Shown here: positions 34,567 through 44,155 of the stretch, piece by piece
Layout of the letters: every line of letters starts with the position of its first letter
Numbering within the stretch: the stretch's first letter is position 1
NCBI GenBank assembly: GCA_965652395.1
Contig: CBFGUW010000006.1
Location: 85,799 to 149,798 of the forward strand
DNA length: 64,000 nucleotides
Direction: 5' to 3'
Source: Saccharospirillum sp965652395
Lineage (GTDB): Bacteria; Pseudomonadota; Gammaproteobacteria; Pseudomonadales; Natronospirillaceae
Notes under the pieces: model-generated
The model's input: the letters and a program-made list of their open reading frames with translations, nothing else
The model's database searches: none
What the model was told of the DNA's origin: nothing
Program-made: the position numbers and the translations under genes

Positions 34567-35490
34567 TTAAGGGTGTTTCCGAGGCGATGACAGGCAGGTC
34601 AGTACTCGGTCATGCACCTCTTTGTTGAATGCCATTTCCAAATGACCCACGGCACCGAGTGTTATATTTTCGGTGCGGGCGTTTTCCGGCAGTAAGGCGT
34701 TGGAAGGTGGCGTTATGACGTTGTCGTGGCGGGAATAAAGGCTGAATGTGTCGATGAGGTAGGGGGCTTGGTTTAATGTCTTCAGCCAGTCGCTGTCCGG
34801 TTCCATCTGCCGCGCGTTCCGTCCCAATCCCCATCGTGCCCATTCGGTGCCCTGGTGTGGGCAACCGAGGGTGATCAATCGTTCCAGGTGTTCGCTGCCA
34901 TAACATTGAATGTAGCGACGCGTTACCAGACCTCCCATGCTGTGAGCCACTACCCGTATTTTTTGGCTACTGTTTTTCCTGTGAATCTCGGCGATGGTGG
35001 CGTGCAGTTGGTTGACGAAGGTTTCCATGTCGCCAAAGGGGGGATTAAGGCTGAGTGTGTAGACTCGGCCGATCCCTTCTTTTTGAAGTCGATACGCCAG
35101 TGGGTGCCAGAAGCCTTCGTTGCAGAGGTAACCATGAAGCAGCAGCACGGGTGGGTGGCTTTCGATCCTGTTCTGTGCGCCTGCGAGATGTTTTGGGAAA
35201 ACCATAGCAAGGCTATATAGACGTGTAATGGCCCACCATTCGGCTGCTAATAGCCGCATCCATTGGCGAGGGGAAAGCGGATTTTTCCATGTCACTGAAT
35301 CGGCGTGAGCCTGGGAGAAAACAAAGAGCGCGGCGGTCGGCAGGGTGCGTAGAACCAGAGCAATGGTCGCGATCAGGAGAATGGCCTGGCCTGGCGTTAT
35401 GAATGGCTTGTCCACTAAGGTCGCACCTGACACGATCAGATAGGTCAGGAGTTCCAGGCTTAATATCAGCCTTAACCGACGGGCCAGCAT
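34567..35490 (-). CDS. Membrane-anchored alpha/beta-hydrolase (lipase/esterase), 307 aa
   Basis: Two hydrophobic N-terminal segments (residues about 5-60) precede an alpha/beta-hydrolase domain. VLLLHGYLCNEGFWHP gives the oxyanion loop and VVAHSMGGLVTRRYI the nucleophile elbow (S184). A likely acidic residue is in SRHDNVITPP and the histidine in GAVGHLEMAF. Resembles triacylglycerol lipases of the PGAP1/EstA type. It lies six bases after the fatty acyl reductase stop, so the two form an operon. Confidence 0.85.
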   Translation of the reverse strand: MLARRLRLILSLELLTYLIVSGATLVDKPFITPGQAILLIATIALVLRTLPTAALFVFSQAHADSVTWKNPLSPRQWMRLLAAEWWAITRLYSLAMVFPKHLAGAQNRIESHPPVLLLHGYLCNEGFWHPLAYRLQKEGIGRVYTLSLNPPFGDMETFVNQLHATIAEIHRKNSSQKIRVVAHSMGGLVTRRYIQCYGSEHLERLITLGCPHQGTEWARWGLGRNARQMEPDSDWLKTLNQAPYLIDTFSLYSRHDNVITPPSNALLPENARTENITLGAVGHLEMAFNKEVHDRVLTCLSSPRKHP

Positions 35491-35496
35491 GAATTT

Positions 35497-37488
35497 TTAC
35501 CAGTGCAGGCCGCGCATCATATTCGCGAGCAACAGTTGTTCTTTACTGGGTTTGGCCTCGTGCTGGGCGGTGTCTCCTTCGCCCATGGCTGCGGAGGATT
35601 CGGGGAACATTCTGAATGCTGAGTTCATGATCACCTGCATGAGCCTTGGCGAGATCGCGTGGGTGATTTGTGCCGCTTTGCCGAGACGGGTGGCGAGGCG
35701 TTCGGGGTGTTCGATAATGGCGCGAATCACCAGGTCCGCCGCTTGTTCGGGTGTAAGAGTGGGGACGCTGTCGTAGATTTTGGTCGGTGCGATCATGGGG
35801 GTGCGCACCAGTGGCATGTTGACGGTGGTGAAGTTGACTCCGGTGTCGGCGTATTCCGCTCCGGCGCAGCGTGAGAAAGCTTCAAGCGCGGCCTTTGAGG
35901 CGACATAGGCGGAGAAACGAGGAGCGTTGCTGAGCACGCCGATGCTGGAAATGTTGACCACCAACCCTTGGTTTCGTTGTTCCATCACGGGGAGAAAGCC
36001 CAGGGTTACGCGCAGGCAACCAAAGTAATTGAGTTGCATGGTGCGTTCGAAGTCGTGGAAGCGGTCGTATGAGTGGGCAATGGCCCGGCGGATGGAGCGA
36101 CCGACGTTGTTGATCAGTATGTCCACGTGCCCGTGGTCGTTCAGTACCTCGGCTACGAAGCGGTCGCAGTCTTCCATGTTCGAGAGGTCGGCGCTGTAAA
36201 TGAAGGCGGTGCCGCCTTTCGCTTCAATTTCTGATTTGGTTTGTTCCAGTTTGTCCAACCCTCTTGCGACGAGGACCAGATGCGCACCGGCTTCGGCCAG
36301 TTTCAATGCGGTGGCCCTGCCGATACCGGAGGAGGCGCCGGTGATGACTACGATCCGGTTGCGGACCTGACCTTCCAGACTGCGGTCGATGCTCAGGTCC
36401 GGGTCCAGGTGCCGTTCCCAATAGTCCCAGAGTCGCCAGGCGTAGGTTTCGAGGTCCGGGCATTCAATGCCGGAACCAGCGAGCACGCGTTGGGTTTCAC
36501 GGCTGTCGTACCGGGTCGGCCAGTTGATGAATTGAAAAACGCTGGGCGGTAAGCCCAGTTCGTGCAGAATCTCGTCCGACACCCGGTGCACAGGTTCAAG
36601 ACCACCAATCGTCCGCAGCAAGGCGGGAGGGATAAGGTCGAAAATCCGGGCGTTGACCCTGAGTGCTATTTCAGGGGCATGAGCCGCTTTAGCGAAGATG
36701 TTGAGAATTTCCCCGAAGCGATGGGGGTGCGGGTCAACCAGATGGAAACACCGGTTGTCCTCCCCGGGAGTATGGGCGATGCAGTCCATCGCCGCCGTCA
36801 CATAGTCCACCGGGACTAGGTTGAAACGGCCTCCCTCTATGCCGACCAGGGGCATCCAGGGTGGCAACAGTTGTCGGCTTTTCTGGATCAGTTTGAAGAA
36901 GTAATAGGGGCCGTCTATCTTGTCCATTTCCCCGGTGCGGGAATCACCCACAGCGAAACCGGGGCGGTAGATTCGCCAGGGTACCTCGGCTTGGTTTCTT
37001 ACGATGGCTTCGGATTCATGTTTGGTGTGAAAGTAGGGGTGGTCCAACCCCTCGGCTTCTTCAAACATGTCCTCCCGGAAAACACCTGTGTAAAGACCTG
37101 CGGCGGCGATAGAACTGACCAGGTGCAGGCAACCGACTTTGAGTCGATTCGCCAGTTCAACAGTATGAAGCGTGCCTTCGATGTTGGCGACCTGCTGGCT
37201 TTCGGGCGAGGCTTGCAGGTCGTAAATGGCGGCGAGATGAAAGAAGTGGTCGATGTTGCCTGACAGCCGGGCGAGATCCGCCTCGTTAAGGCCAAGAAAG
37301 GGTTGGGCGAGATCTCCAGTGATGGGGACTATCCGCTCCGCCGTCGCACCGCAGAATTCAAGCAATTGCTCGTACTTGGCCTGGGATTGGGCCCGCATCA
37401 ATACATAAATGGTTCCATCCCTCGCCAACAGCCGTTGAACCAATCGTTTGCCGATAAATCCGGTCGCCCCGGTGACAAAGTAACTCAT
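35497..37488 (-). CDS. Two-domain fatty acyl-CoA/ACP reductase (Marinobacter FAR type), 663 aa
   Basis: The N-terminal ~370 residues are an NAD-binding_4 extended SDR (GATGFIG at 7-13, FHLAAIYDL, YFHTK active site, IYRPGFAVGDSRTGEMDKID). The C-terminal ~290 residues are a classical SDR (VVITGASSGIGRAT, INNVGRSIRR, NISSIGVLSNAPRFSAYVAS). The whole matches, by recall, the 661-residue Marinobacter reductase that converts fatty acyl-CoA to fatty aldehyde and alcohol, including the MRGLHW C-terminus. The start at MSYFVTG follows GGAG nine bases upstream. It would feed the WS/DGAT enzyme. Confidence 0.92.
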   Translation of the reverse strand: MSYFVTGATGFIGKRLVQRLLARDGTIYVLMRAQSQAKYEQLLEFCGATAERIVPITGDLAQPFLGLNEADLARLSGNIDHFFHLAAIYDLQASPESQQVANIEGTLHTVELANRLKVGCLHLVSSIAAAGLYTGVFREDMFEEAEGLDHPYFHTKHESEAIVRNQAEVPWRIYRPGFAVGDSRTGEMDKIDGPYYFFKLIQKSRQLLPPWMPLVGIEGGRFNLVPVDYVTAAMDCIAHTPGEDNRCFHLVDPHPHRFGEILNIFAKAAHAPEIALRVNARIFDLIPPALLRTIGGLEPVHRVSDEILHELGLPPSVFQFINWPTRYDSRETQRVLAGSGIECPDLETYAWRLWDYWERHLDPDLSIDRSLEGQVRNRIVVITGASSGIGRATALKLAEAGAHLVLVARGLDKLEQTKSEIEAKGGTAFIYSADLSNMEDCDRFVAEVLNDHGHVDILINNVGRSIRRAIAHSYDRFHDFERTMQLNYFGCLRVTLGFLPVMEQRNQGLVVNISSIGVLSNAPRFSAYVASKAALEAFSRCAGAEYADTGVNFTTVNMPLVRTPMIAPTKIYDSVPTLTPEQAADLVIRAIIEHPERLATRLGKAAQITHAISPRLMQVIMNSAFRMFPESSAAMGEGDTAQHEAKPSKEQLLLANMMRGLHW

Positions 37489-37577
37489 GGCTCGGTCTCC
37501 ATTTAGCCGCAGCGCACTAGCGCTGTTACAGCTTAGCAAGAGCCTGTTTGCGGGGCATGACCTGGGTCAACAGTCCT

Positions 37578-38975
37578 TCAACCACCGGTGATGTAACCCA
37601 ATAAAAACTGGCTCCCGGCCGCTACGACCAGTATCAACACTCCGCTCAGAACCGTGGCCCATGCCGGTCCCGGGCCAAGCACCGACACCTGCCTCGTGGT
37701 GTTGGCGAACAGCATGGGCATCACCACTCGAAGGTAATAAAACAACGACAGCACTGTGTTGATGATCGCGACGACAGCCAGCCAGGCATAACCTCCTTCG
37801 ATGCTGGCTTTGAACAATAGAACCTTACCGAAGAAACCGGCCAGAGGGGGAATGCCCACGAAAGACAACAGCGCCAGAACTATCACCACCACCGTCCAGG
37901 GGTGGGTGCGGATAAGTCCACGATAGTCCGTCAGCGCCGTGCGGCCACGCAGGTAGGTTACGGCGGCAAAAACGGCCATATTGGCGCAGGCGTAGGCGGT
38001 CAGGAAATACAACAGGGCAGCTTGGGCTTCGGGGGCATGGTTAACCACCACAATCGCCATCAAGGCATAGCCGGATTGAGACACCGCCGACCAGCCGAGC
38101 AGGCGCCGCAAGTCCGTCTGCCAAAATGCCGCGAGATTGCCCAACGTCATGGTCAGGGCGGAAAGTCCGGCTATGATCCAGGGCCAGTTTAATGCTTCCG
38201 GCAGTAGGTCAACGATGCGGATAAGGGCCATGGCGGCCGCTATTTTAGGTACCAGTGTCAACAGAGCGGCCACAGGCGCGGGTGCGCCCTGGGCAACATC
38301 CGGTAACCAGGCATGAAGCGGAAAAGCGCCCATTTTGAACATCAACCCCAGCAGAATGAACGCCAGCGCCACCACTAAACCCACCTGGTGGGTAGCGGGC
38401 TGCAACGCCGATTCAATCTCAGGGTAACCGGTCATCCCGGTAAGGCCGAATAACAGCACAACGCCGATGGCGAGAAAGGTATTGGCCAGTGCGCCGAGTA
38501 AAAAGTATTTCATTCCCGCCTCCAGGGCGGGGGACCAGTCGCGGTGATAGGCGGCCAGCACATAACCGGTAATGGAGGACAGCAACACACCGATAAGCAG
38601 TTCCATGCTGTCTGCTGCGGATACCATCATGATGGCACCGAGCAGGCTGAACAGAATAAGCGCGTAATACTCACCATGACGCCGGTCCGTCGCCATCCAC
38701 CGGGGCGACAGGGCAACGACGAAACCGCCGCTGACGAGAATCAGAACCTTGGCGAAAACGGCGGCCTGGGCCAATGCCCAGACGCCGGAAAAAGTCAGCC
38801 GCTCCACCCCGTTGGCCTGCAGGAGCGTTAAAACTGATGCGGCTGCCAATATACCGATGCCAAGCCAGGCGTTGAGGTATTGCCAACGATGCGGCGTGAA
38901 AGATGACGTCAAAATGATCGCCATCGCCCCCAGCAATACCAGTATTTCCGGCAGTAAATCCCCGATCGGCATCAA
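37578..38975 (-). CDS. nuoN: NuoN-like subunit of a second, reduced complex I, 465 aa
   Basis: Antiporter-like membrane protein. LMFKMGAFPLHAWLPDVAQG carries the channel lysine, and DLRRLLGWSAVSQSGYAL and the late SFVGIPPLAGFFGKVLLF are typical of NuoN/M. The helix expected to hold the channel glutamate reads DSMELLIGVLLSSITGYVLA. Last gene of the eight-gene minus-strand operon. ATGA overlap with the NuoM-like gene. Confidence 0.9.
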   Translation of the reverse strand: MMPIGDLLPEILVLLGAMAIILTSSFTPHRWQYLNAWLGIGILAAASVLTLLQANGVERLTFSGVWALAQAAVFAKVLILVSGGFVVALSPRWMATDRRHGEYYALILFSLLGAIMMVSAADSMELLIGVLLSSITGYVLAAYHRDWSPALEAGMKYFLLGALANTFLAIGVVLLFGLTGMTGYPEIESALQPATHQVGLVVALAFILLGLMFKMGAFPLHAWLPDVAQGAPAPVAALLTLVPKIAAAMALIRIVDLLPEALNWPWIIAGLSALTMTLGNLAAFWQTDLRRLLGWSAVSQSGYALMAIVVVNHAPEAQAALLYFLTAYACANMAVFAAVTYLRGRTALTDYRGLIRTHPWTVVVIVLALLSFVGIPPLAGFFGKVLLFKASIEGGYAWLAVVAIINTVLSLFYYLRVVMPMLFANTTRQVSVLGPGPAWATVLSGVLILVVAAGSQFLLGYITGG

Positions 38976-40459
38976 GCGCCTCCGACCAGCAGACGTGCCG
39001 TGGGTTCAATCAATGCCAATAAAAAACTCGGGTAAACGCCAATAATGACCACCCAGGCCAACAACACACCGAGCACGAGCCATTCCGTGGGATGAAGATC
39101 GGCAAACCCGGCCCATTGGGCGGGAAGTTGACCAAAGAACAGCCGTTGCAGCATGTGCAGGAACAAACCGGCGGTGATCAAGATTCCCAGCAAAGCCAAG
39201 GCCGCGAGCCAGGGATAAACACCAAAGGTGCCCACAAAAATATGGAACTCGGCCACGAAACCAGCCAGGCCGGGCAGCCCCAGGCTCGCGAAGGCGGCGA
39301 GTGTCGCCATGCCGGTCAATCCCGGCGCCCGGGTGCCGAGCCCACCATAGGCCGACAGCTCGTAAGTCTTGCCCCGTTGCCAGAAAGACCCCGTAATCAA
39401 AAACAGGCTGCCGGTGATCAACCCGTGCGCTATCATTTCAACCGTGGCCCCGATCAACGCCAGTTGTCGGACTGCCTCACCCCCTTCGAGCAGAGCGCCT
39501 GCCACCGCGATGCCCAGCACGGTATAACCCATGTGATTGATCGAGGTGTAGGCGATGCGACGTTTCATGTCGGCCTGGGCCAGGGCGACCAGCGCGCCAT
39601 AGAGAATGGAGACCAGGGCCAGCAACGCCAGCCAGGGAGCCCAGGCGGCGAAAGTCTCCCGCATCATGCTGTAGGGCACTCGAATCAACCCGAAGGTGCC
39701 CATTTTCAACAACACGCCCGCCAAAATAGCGGAAGCGGGCGCGGGGGCATCGACATGCGCCGGGGGCAACCAGGTATGGAAAGGCACCAGCGGTGTTTTG
39801 ATGGCAAAACCGATGACATAACCGAGCATGGCGAACCCTGCTAACAAACCGGTTCCCGCCAGCGATTGTTGTTCGATCAACACACGCATATCGAAACTCA
39901 ACGGTGTGCTTGAAAGATACAAAGCAAGAATGGCCAGCAACAAAGCCAGCGAACCGACAAAGGTATACAGAAAAAACTTGAGCGCGGCGTACTGGGGGCG
40001 GCCATGGCCCCAGTGCCCGATGAGGAAATACATGCCGACCAGATTAAGATCGAAAAACACATAAAACAGCAGCAGGTCCAGCGAGAGAAACAACCCCAGA
40101 GAAACGCTTTCGAGAAACAGCATCCAACCGTAATAACGGGCTGCCAACCCCTTGATATCGACCGGATACAGCGTCGCGCCGATAAAAAGCAGGGCACTCA
40201 TGGTGGAAACGGCGAGGGAGATTCCGTCAACCCCCAACCGAAACCCCATGCCCAACGAGGGTATCCAGGGGGCTTCTTCGACCTGCTGAAAGAGCGCCCC
40301 TTCGGGGTCGAACCGAATCCAGACGATAACCAGCAGAACCAGTGGAACGGCCGCGACCAGAGTGGCGAACAGGCGGGCGACCTGCGGCTGCCATTTGGGC
40401 CACAGGGCCAGCAACAGAGACCCTAATAACGGAATGGCCAAGGTAGCGGTCAGAATCAC
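38972..40459 (-). CDS. nuoM: NuoM-like subunit of the second complex I, 495 aa
   Basis: Clear NuoM/antiporter family: FAIKTPLVPFHTWLPPAHVD with the channel lysine, YTSINHMGYTVLGIA, and LPGLAGFVAEFHIFVGTF. The normally invariant channel glutamate of WE(x)MLVPM is replaced: the helix reads LFYVFFDLNLVGMYFLIGHW, with aspartate at residue 137. Conservative but unusual; the intact NuoM at 25.4-27.0 kb keeps glutamate. Confidence 0.9.
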   Translation of the reverse strand: MILTATLAIPLLGSLLLALWPKWQPQVARLFATLVAAVPLVLLVIVWIRFDPEGALFQQVEEAPWIPSLGMGFRLGVDGISLAVSTMSALLFIGATLYPVDIKGLAARYYGWMLFLESVSLGLFLSLDLLLFYVFFDLNLVGMYFLIGHWGHGRPQYAALKFFLYTFVGSLALLLAILALYLSSTPLSFDMRVLIEQQSLAGTGLLAGFAMLGYVIGFAIKTPLVPFHTWLPPAHVDAPAPASAILAGVLLKMGTFGLIRVPYSMMRETFAAWAPWLALLALVSILYGALVALAQADMKRRIAYTSINHMGYTVLGIAVAGALLEGGEAVRQLALIGATVEMIAHGLITGSLFLITGSFWQRGKTYELSAYGGLGTRAPGLTGMATLAAFASLGLPGLAGFVAEFHIFVGTFGVYPWLAALALLGILITAGLFLHMLQRLFFGQLPAQWAGFADLHPTEWLVLGVLLAWVVIIGVYPSFLLALIEPTARLLVGGA

Positions 40460-42327
40460 AATAGTGCTCCCATGATCAGTACCAGAATGACGACAGCAAA
40501 ACCAATGGCGGCCAGGCTGTAATAGTGGTGAACCATGCCGGTTTGAACGCGGACGGCGCGATGCGCCACTACACTGAACAGATGGGCCGCGTCCTCGGGA
40601 AGCTCATCGAATACCCATTCGGCGAATCGTCGGCTGGCGTCAGCCAACCGACAGAATTGATGTACCGTCCCGTCAATGGCGCGGTCCCAGCGTTGGTCAA
40701 CCCGTGCGAGGGCATGAAAAAAAGCGGGCACAGGCGGCACCAGACGTTCCATTTGCTGTTCAAAGCGATTCAATCCAGCCAACAACCGCGCGAATTGGGC
40801 GAGGTAAACCCGGCTGAAAGATCCATTGGGATGAGAGGTGCGCGCTAGGCTTGGTTTGTGGGCCAAATAGACCCCCAGACCCAGCCCAAGGGCCACCAGG
40901 GTGAGGGAGGCGACTGTTTCCCATAGCTTGAAAGCAGGCAGTTCAACGCCCATTCCGGTCATAAGCCAACTGCGTGAGTTGGGTAACCAAAGAAGCACGG
41001 ATGCCAGGGTTGTCGCCGAAAAAGGCAGTACCGACCTGAGCACCCATGTAGGACGCTCGAATGCCGGACCTCTCCCTACGACCTTTTTCCAGCCAAACAC
41101 TACCCCGTGAAACCGCGCCGCATAAGCGGCACTGAGGCCACCGGCAACCATGCAAACCCATGCCGCCCAAAGCCCATAATGATTCGCAGCCGAGACGATG
41201 GATTCTTTGGTCCAGGCCGCGCCCAAGGGAAAGACACCGGCCAGAGCCGCGACGGCCATCAAACTTGCCCAGGCCATTTTCCGGGGAAACGGGCCGTCAC
41301 TCAGATCCCTAAGCCAATGGCTGCCCACCTGTTTTCCAGCTATTCCGACCAGCAGAAACAAGGGGGCTTTTGCCACCGCATGGGCGGTAAAATGCAGCGC
41401 TGCCACGGCGGGATAACCGGCGCCCACGGCTACCCACATGAGACCATGGTGAGCAAAGGTAGACGCCGCCAGCAGCCGTTTAGCATGGTGTTGGAACAGT
41501 GCCACCAAGCCTCCGGCCACTGCCGTGGCAAGCCCGAGCCAGACGGCCAGTGACCCGAACCATTCGGCTTTGCTCAATGTTTCCTCAAGCATGGCGATCA
41601 GATAGACCCCGGCCGCCACCATAGTGGCAGAGTGGAGCAGCGCCGACACCGGGCTGGGACCGGCCATTGCGGCGAACAGCCAGGGGGAAAAGGGCAGTTG
41701 GGCCGACTTCGCCGCACAGGCCAACACTATCCCCGCCACGAAGAGGTGCAGAGCCGTGCCCTCCAGTTGCGCCAGACTTTCGTACCCCAGCGAACCAGTC
41801 GATGAAAAAGCGACAGCCGCCGCCAGATATAACCCGAGATCACCAAACCGGGTCACCAGAAAGGCCCAACCAGCCTGTCTGACCCGAAACGCCTCGGTGC
41901 CATGATGAGCGATCAATGCCCACGACAAAGCGCCCACCAGTTCCCAGCCAATGAGCAGCGTCAGCAGATCGCGGGCGAGCAGTAATAACTCCATAGCCCC
42001 GAGGAAGGCCACCAGAAAACCCATCAACCGCGCCAGGCCGCTGCGATCTTCATGACTGGCGGAAAACACCAGGATCAGCGATGCCACCATTGGCAGTGTT
42101 AGAGCGAAAACCGGAGTCAGCCCGGTGAGGCCAAGCGTTAAAGTCAGCGAGTCGCTCCATTGATAAACCCCGGTCCAATCATCGTTGATAGCCACCAACA
42201 ACAAAGCAAACACCACAATGCCTATCAGCGCGGTTGAAGCAGCCAGGGCGCTTCGCCCGGCCCGCTTCCACACCGGATACAACAGCGGAGCCGCGACAAG
42301 AGGCAGCAGCGGAATCAGCCAGAGCAT
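40456..42327 (-). CDS. nuoL: NuoL-like subunit of the second complex I, 623 aa
   Basis: Same length as the canonical NuoL in the window. Channel residues kept: E129 in IGWELVGALSWALI and K207 in ACAAKSAQLPFSPWLFAAMA, plus WTKESIV. The C-terminal half holds the long lateral-helix region. It overlaps NuoK-like by one base and NuoM-like as ATGA. This conservation suggests the module still moves ions. Confidence 0.9.
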   Translation of the reverse strand: MLWLIPLLPLVAAPLLYPVWKRAGRSALAASTALIGIVVFALLLVAINDDWTGVYQWSDSLTLTLGLTGLTPVFALTLPMVASLILVFSASHEDRSGLARLMGFLVAFLGAMELLLLARDLLTLLIGWELVGALSWALIAHHGTEAFRVRQAGWAFLVTRFGDLGLYLAAAVAFSSTGSLGYESLAQLEGTALHLFVAGIVLACAAKSAQLPFSPWLFAAMAGPSPVSALLHSATMVAAGVYLIAMLEETLSKAEWFGSLAVWLGLATAVAGGLVALFQHHAKRLLAASTFAHHGLMWVAVGAGYPAVAALHFTAHAVAKAPLFLLVGIAGKQVGSHWLRDLSDGPFPRKMAWASLMAVAALAGVFPLGAAWTKESIVSAANHYGLWAAWVCMVAGGLSAAYAARFHGVVFGWKKVVGRGPAFERPTWVLRSVLPFSATTLASVLLWLPNSRSWLMTGMGVELPAFKLWETVASLTLVALGLGLGVYLAHKPSLARTSHPNGSFSRVYLAQFARLLAGLNRFEQQMERLVPPVPAFFHALARVDQRWDRAIDGTVHQFCRLADASRRFAEWVFDELPEDAAHLFSVVAHRAVRVQTGMVHHYYSLAAIGFAVVILVLIMGALL

Positions 42328-42632
42328 CAGTGCTTAAGCCCCTCTAGCGCTTCGGTCATATCGGCTTGTTGGGCTCGGTAGACTGCGACTACCAGAGCAA
42401 ACCCCATCGCCATTTCTATGGCCATGATGGCCATCACCACGATGGTCAGTAATTGGCCTTCGGGCGCTCCTGCGCCGGTCAGAGCCCAAAAGGTGACAGC
42501 CGCCAGCAGGGTGCCGTTCAGCATCAGTTCCAATCCCATCATCAGCATTACAAAGGATTGTTGGGAAAACGCGCCGTAAAGCCCGATTCCGATCAGGGCG
42601 GCGGCCAGCAGTAACAAAGTGGTCAGGGTCAT
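42327..42632 (-). CDS. nuoK: NuoK-like subunit of the second complex I, 101 aa
   Basis: Three helices with both membrane glutamates kept: E35 in MMGLELMLNG and E73 in IMAIEMAMGFALVVAVYR. A perfect AAGGAGG precedes the ATG. Nine-base gap after the NuoJ-like gene. Confidence 0.92.
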   Translation of the reverse strand: MTLTTLLLLAAALIGIGLYGAFSQQSFVMLMMGLELMLNGTLLAAVTFWALTGAGAPEGQLLTIVVMAIMAIEMAMGFALVVAVYRAQQADMTEALEGLKH

Positions 42633-42641
42633 GTCGCCTCC

Positions 42642-43244
42642 TTAATGATGATGACCAGGGTGTTCGTTTCCGCTGTCAGAGGGTGCACCGGCAGGTTCGC
42701 CCCCCGGCTCCAGGCCTGGCGGCTTAGAACCCTGGTTGGCATCGCCGTAACGGCCTTTGTGGCTGGTCAGCACCACGACGCTGATCATAGTGGCCAGGAG
42801 GGTGACCCCGGCGGATTCGAATACCAGCATGGAATCCCCCAGCAATTCTTTGCCCAGGGTTTCCACGGGTTTCAGGTTGAGGGGCAGGGGACGGGACGGA
42901 AACTCGGCGAAGAGAGACGTTGCGCCGAGTACAAGAAAACCCACCACGCCCACCAAAATGGCCGCCTTTTCCTGGTGCACCATTTTCATTGGGTTCAGTC
43001 CGGCCGGGTTCATCATGAACATCACCATAAAAAGCGCCATGATCATCATCTCGACCGCCATCATGAAAAACAGAGACATCCCCAGGTAGACCGCTCCCAA
43101 CAGCAGCATGATGACGCCGACAGCCAGGAAGGATGTGAGCAGAAAGAACGATGCCCGCACCATGGAGTCAGTAACGAATACACGCCAGCCGGACAGTACG
43201 GCTATGGCGGCATTCAGAAAAAACAACAGATCGATCAGCGTCAT
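42642..43244 (-). CDS. nuoJ: NuoJ-like subunit of the second complex I, 200 aa
   Basis: Five hydrophobic segments. The coupling helix reads FFMMAVEMMIMALFMVMFMM, a methionine-rich counterpart of the NuoJ EIIVYAGAIMVLF helix, without the usual YAGA. A Gly/Pro/His-rich cytoplasmic tail ends in GNEHPGHHH, which could bind metal. Start by ATGA overlap with the NuoH-like gene. Confidence 0.85.
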   Translation of the reverse strand: MTLIDLLFFLNAAIAVLSGWRVFVTDSMVRASFFLLTSFLAVGVIMLLLGAVYLGMSLFFMMAVEMMIMALFMVMFMMNPAGLNPMKMVHQEKAAILVGVVGFLVLGATSLFAEFPSRPLPLNLKPVETLGKELLGDSMLVFESAGVTLLATMISVVVLTSHKGRYGDANQGSKPPGLEPGGEPAGAPSDSGNEHPGHHH

Positions 43245-44155
43245 GACAAAGCCTCCAAACCGGCCCAGAGCAAATCGACAAAGGCGAGAGGCAGCAACAC
43301 CACCCAACAGAGGGTCAGAAAGGTTTCCGGTGATGGGCGCGGCAACAAACGGCCGAGCATTAGCACCAGCGCGAGCACCAATACCATCTTCAACGCCAGC
43401 CAGAGCGGGCCGGGCAACCAGGGCCCTTGCCAGCCACCAAGAAAGGCCGAGGCCGCGATACCGGCAAAGGCCACCAGCATGGCCGCCCGGGCAAAATGCC
43501 AGAGTGCCCGGGCCCGGCCAGAGGTCTCGTTGGACGTCCCGCCGGCCAGGTCGGTGGAGTCGGCAAAGTTAAGCGGACCCCAGAAGCTGATACCCAACCC
43601 AACAATCAGGAACAGTGGGAACCCCAAAGGTTGTCGAATCAGATTCCAAAGGTCCTGCTGAGAGATCACAACAGCGTTCACTCTTAAGGATTCCGCCGGA
43701 AGCGCCACGCCAATCAACACAAACATGCTGATCAGCAGATAAGAGAGCCCGAGTGCCACATAGCGATACCCACCCAGCAACGGGAAATGTGAATTGGCCG
43801 ACCAGCCATGCAGAAAAATCACCACCGTAGCCAGGGGTTCGAGCGCCCCCCAAAGCACCAGGCCGGTGGCGACATCGACAGGGATGAGATGAGGCGACCA
43901 GGGCACCAAGGCGAGACCAACCGCGGCGAGCGTCAGATACATCGCCGGGGCTAACCGCCAGGCCGGATAATCCGGCGCTTCCATCGTATGGGTTGGGGAC
44001 TGCCAAAGCAGTGCTGCGCGATAAAGCGGGCCCATCAACAAGGGGCCGTTCCGACCCGTGACGGCTCTCAGCCAACCGGCATCCACTACCGCCACCAGGT
44101 AAACACCGACGACCAGCACACCCAGTACCAGACCTAGCGACAGGATGATTTCCAT
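43241..44155 (-). CDS. nuoH: Divergent NuoH-like subunit of the second complex I, 304 aa
   Basis: Recognisable by HGWSANSHFPLLGGYRYVAL, which aligns with GWSSGNKYALFGAIRASAQ of the intact NuoH, and by FLGGWQGPWLPG. The acidic quinone-side loop (DQPEAEQELADG in the intact copy) is replaced by LNFADSTDLAGGTSNE, losing both key glutamates. The ERR...RYGPNR block near the N-terminus is also missing. The subunit therefore keeps the fold but not the usual quinone-coupling residues. Confidence 0.85.
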   Translation of the reverse strand: MEIILSLGLVLGVLVVGVYLVAVVDAGWLRAVTGRNGPLLMGPLYRAALLWQSPTHTMEAPDYPAWRLAPAMYLTLAAVGLALVPWSPHLIPVDVATGLVLWGALEPLATVVIFLHGWSANSHFPLLGGYRYVALGLSYLLISMFVLIGVALPAESLRVNAVVISQQDLWNLIRQPLGFPLFLIVGLGISFWGPLNFADSTDLAGGTSNETSGRARALWHFARAAMLVAFAGIAASAFLGGWQGPWLPGPLWLALKMVLVLALVLMLGRLLPRPSPETFLTLCWVVLLPLAFVDLLWAGLEALS

